This document shows positions 4,846-6,108 of a stretch of 6,108 bases of DNA, piece after piece. Numbering within the stretch: position 1 is the stretch's first letter; each line of letters starts with the position of its first letter. The translations under genes and the position numbers were made by a program. Source of the DNA: an uncultured Alphaproteobacteria bacterium (GTDB lineage: Bacteria; Pseudomonadota; Alphaproteobacteria; Rs-D84); assembly GCA_947304085.1 (NCBI GenBank), contig CAMZAC010000044.1, positions 1-6,108 of the forward strand, given 5' to 3'. Below the pieces are notes generated by a model. The model worked only from the letters and a program-made list of their open reading frames with translations. It had not been told where the DNA came from and did not search any database.

Positions 4846-6108
4846 CTGATGTATTTGATGGTGATTTAACTTATCAGGGACTTATTGATAAATTAAAATC
4901 AAAAGAATATAACACAGATTTTAAATTCCGCAAGAAAGCCAACCGTGTTGCAACATATATTGTTCGTAACGGTCCACAACAACCACAAGGCGGAGCAGAA
5001 TCCCCCATTCCAAATCGGGCAGATTGGCCATTAAACGTTGGTTATTCATCTAAACCCGGTGCTTTTGGAAGCCCCGTTATAAAAGATGTAGACGATATAT
5101 TTAAAAACCATTTTAATGTGGCCAAAGATGATTCATGGATAAACAAACCCGAAAAAGAACGTTTTGAATTGACTGGTCGTGACACTTTGGTTGATGCGTT
5201 TAAAGCAAATCACAGAGAGTTCTTGGATAAGTTATTAAGCAGCTCTAATGTACGCAAAGCATTTGCTGAATATGACACAGGCACAGGTTCAAAAATCAGT
5301 GAACAATTAGAAAAAGCCCTGAAAGAAACCGGTTATGACGACACAGAATCACAAGACTATGTCACACCAAAGTACACCGAAGAAAGATCTTTGATGAATC
5401 GAATCAAAAAGTTCAAAGACGATAAATATGAAGAATATGTTAAAAAGTTCTTTGAACCGACATACGGTTCACGCATATATTATTCAACATATGCACAAAC
5501 CATTGCAAAGGCTTTTGACAAAGTTAAGTTTAAACCATCTGAGGGTATAGAAGGTATCATTGCAAAGAAAGATGATATTATCAAAGAAATAAACAAAAAT
5601 GCCGCTGGCAAAGCAGCAAAACATTTTGATTGGTTTATTAAAAGAATGGAAGAAATTAAAAAGTCTTCCCCACAATCTTATGCTGATGCGTTAAGAAACC
5701 CACACCAGATGCGCGAAGTTGTGTCACAGCTTATTACCAAGGCTTTGAACAAAGACCCGGCAGATGATAACGAAGCAAAGACGGCTATGGAATTATTGGC
5801 AGTTGCCAGATACGGCATCATGACCAGTCGCACCAGAGACGCAATAAGCGAAGGTTTAAAAGATGTCAAACTGTTTTCTGATGGCAACTTGTCATGGAAT
5901 AAAAACGAAAACGTCAAATTTGTCACTGGGGCAATTGATTGGACTTTGAAATCTGGAATCAAGACTGCCGCATTTGTTGGAACAGGATTATTTAACATTG
6001 TTCGAAATAATCGTAAAAGAAAATTTAATCACGATATATCCGACAATAAAGATTTAAATGCCGCATATAAAGCATGGCAAAACGGTGATACTGCGAATTT
6101 CAACAAAG
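4842..6108 (+). CDS. Continuation of the large protein in the -1 frame (partial, runs off the right edge)
   Basis: This frame is open from the TGA at 4800-4802 to base 6108, about 435 codons, with the same base and residue composition as the preceding gene. No ATG occurs until 5394 and no Shine-Dalgarno precedes any early codon. If it is a separate gene, the best start is TTG at 4842-4844, which overlaps the upstream TGA and would need translational coupling. I favour continuation of the gene starting at 4396. The protein looks soluble and helical: there is a Pro/Gly-rich stretch near 4971-5070, a long Lys/Glu-rich region, and a mildly hydrophobic segment (SGIKTAAFVGTGLFNIV, about 5952-6002) followed by basic RNNRKRK. 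A motif of the form [ILF][TK][NSD][KD][DEK]Y recurs at 4893-4910 and 5412-5429, as in the N-terminal part (4492-4509). The function is unknown and the C terminus is outside the window. Confidence 0.7.
   Translation, partial: MTDVFDGDLTYQGLIDKLKSKEYNTDFKFRKKANRVATYIVRNGPQQPQGGAESPIPNRADWPLNVGYSSKPGAFGSPVIKDVDDIFKNHFNVAKDDSWINKPEKERFELTGRDTLVDAFKANHREFLDKLLSSSNVRKAFAEYDTGTGSKISEQLEKALKETGYDDTESQDYVTPKYTEERSLMNRIKKFKDDKYEEYVKKFFEPTYGSRIYYSTYAQTIAKAFDKVKFKPSEGIEGIIAKKDDIIKEINKNAAGKAAKHFDWFIKRMEEIKKSSPQSYADALRNPHQMREVVSQLITKALNKDPADDNEAKTAMELLAVARYGIMTSRTRDAISEGLKDVKLFSDGNLSWNKNENVKFVTGAIDWTLKSGIKTAAFVGTGLFNIVRNNRKRKFNHDISDNKDLNAAYKAWQNGDTANFNK

Noticed and set aside
4840..4847. CTT TGA C at the end of the 149-codon frame, resembling the prfB (RF2) programmed +1 frameshift site
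   Set aside because: A +1 shift here reads GAC and then meets TGA at 4847-4849. The open frame is -1, and no internal Shine-Dalgarno lies at the prfB position.
5678..5998. A 106-codon minus-strand frame opposite the large gene
   Set aside because: It has no ribosome site or promoter, and it lies antisense to a long frame with normal coding composition.
1..6108. Mobile element, CRISPR array, toxin-antitoxin pair or defence operon
   Set aside because: I saw no transposase or integrase, no regular direct repeats with spacers, no paired small genes, and no tRNA-adjacent attachment repeat.

Overview
This AT-rich bacterial window uses standard stop codons, including TGA at the ends of two reading frames. 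It encodes one tRNA, tRNA-Lys(UUU), with the CCA tail in the DNA. Sigma70-type promoters, a probable Sec signal peptide and a two-helix membrane protein fit a Gram-negative bacterium with a streamlined, AT-rich genome. An uncultured host-associated alphaproteobacterium is my guess, but nothing here proves the lineage. Two genes have recognisable cores: a dihydrofolate reductase and a MutT-like Nudix hydrolase. The other four loci are ones I cannot name.

Layout. Bases 1-209 (minus strand) hold the N-terminal part of dihydrofolate reductase, running off the left edge. A divergent promoter region (210-361) separates it from a MutT-like Nudix hydrolase (362-1030) with an extra C-terminal domain. 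A structured, terminator-like region (1097-1178) and an extended -10 promoter (1186-1215) lead into a 404-residue protein (1225-2439) with a HEDAH zinc-protease-like motif; its message looks leaderless. Next come tRNA-Lys (2551-2626) and a textbook terminator (2631-2658). They are followed by a secreted, cysteine-rich protein with a glycine-rich hydrophobic segment (2781-3581). This converges with a small membrane protein with two N-terminal helices (3634-4254, minus), whose message also looks leaderless. From 4396 to the right edge lies what appears to be one large soluble protein gene, well expressed by its promoter and Shine-Dalgarno. Its frame is broken near 4812-4845, and the rest reads in the -1 frame to the end of the window.

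Working together. The folate enzyme and the Nudix enzyme share a divergent control region, and both could serve nucleotide metabolism (thymidylate supply and nucleotide-pool sanitation). The others look like independent single-gene units, each with its own promoter. I see no mobile element, CRISPR array or classic defence operon. The most interesting items are the frame break in the large gene, the HEDAH protein, the two leaderless starts, and a 27-bp promoter-associated element that occurs twice.
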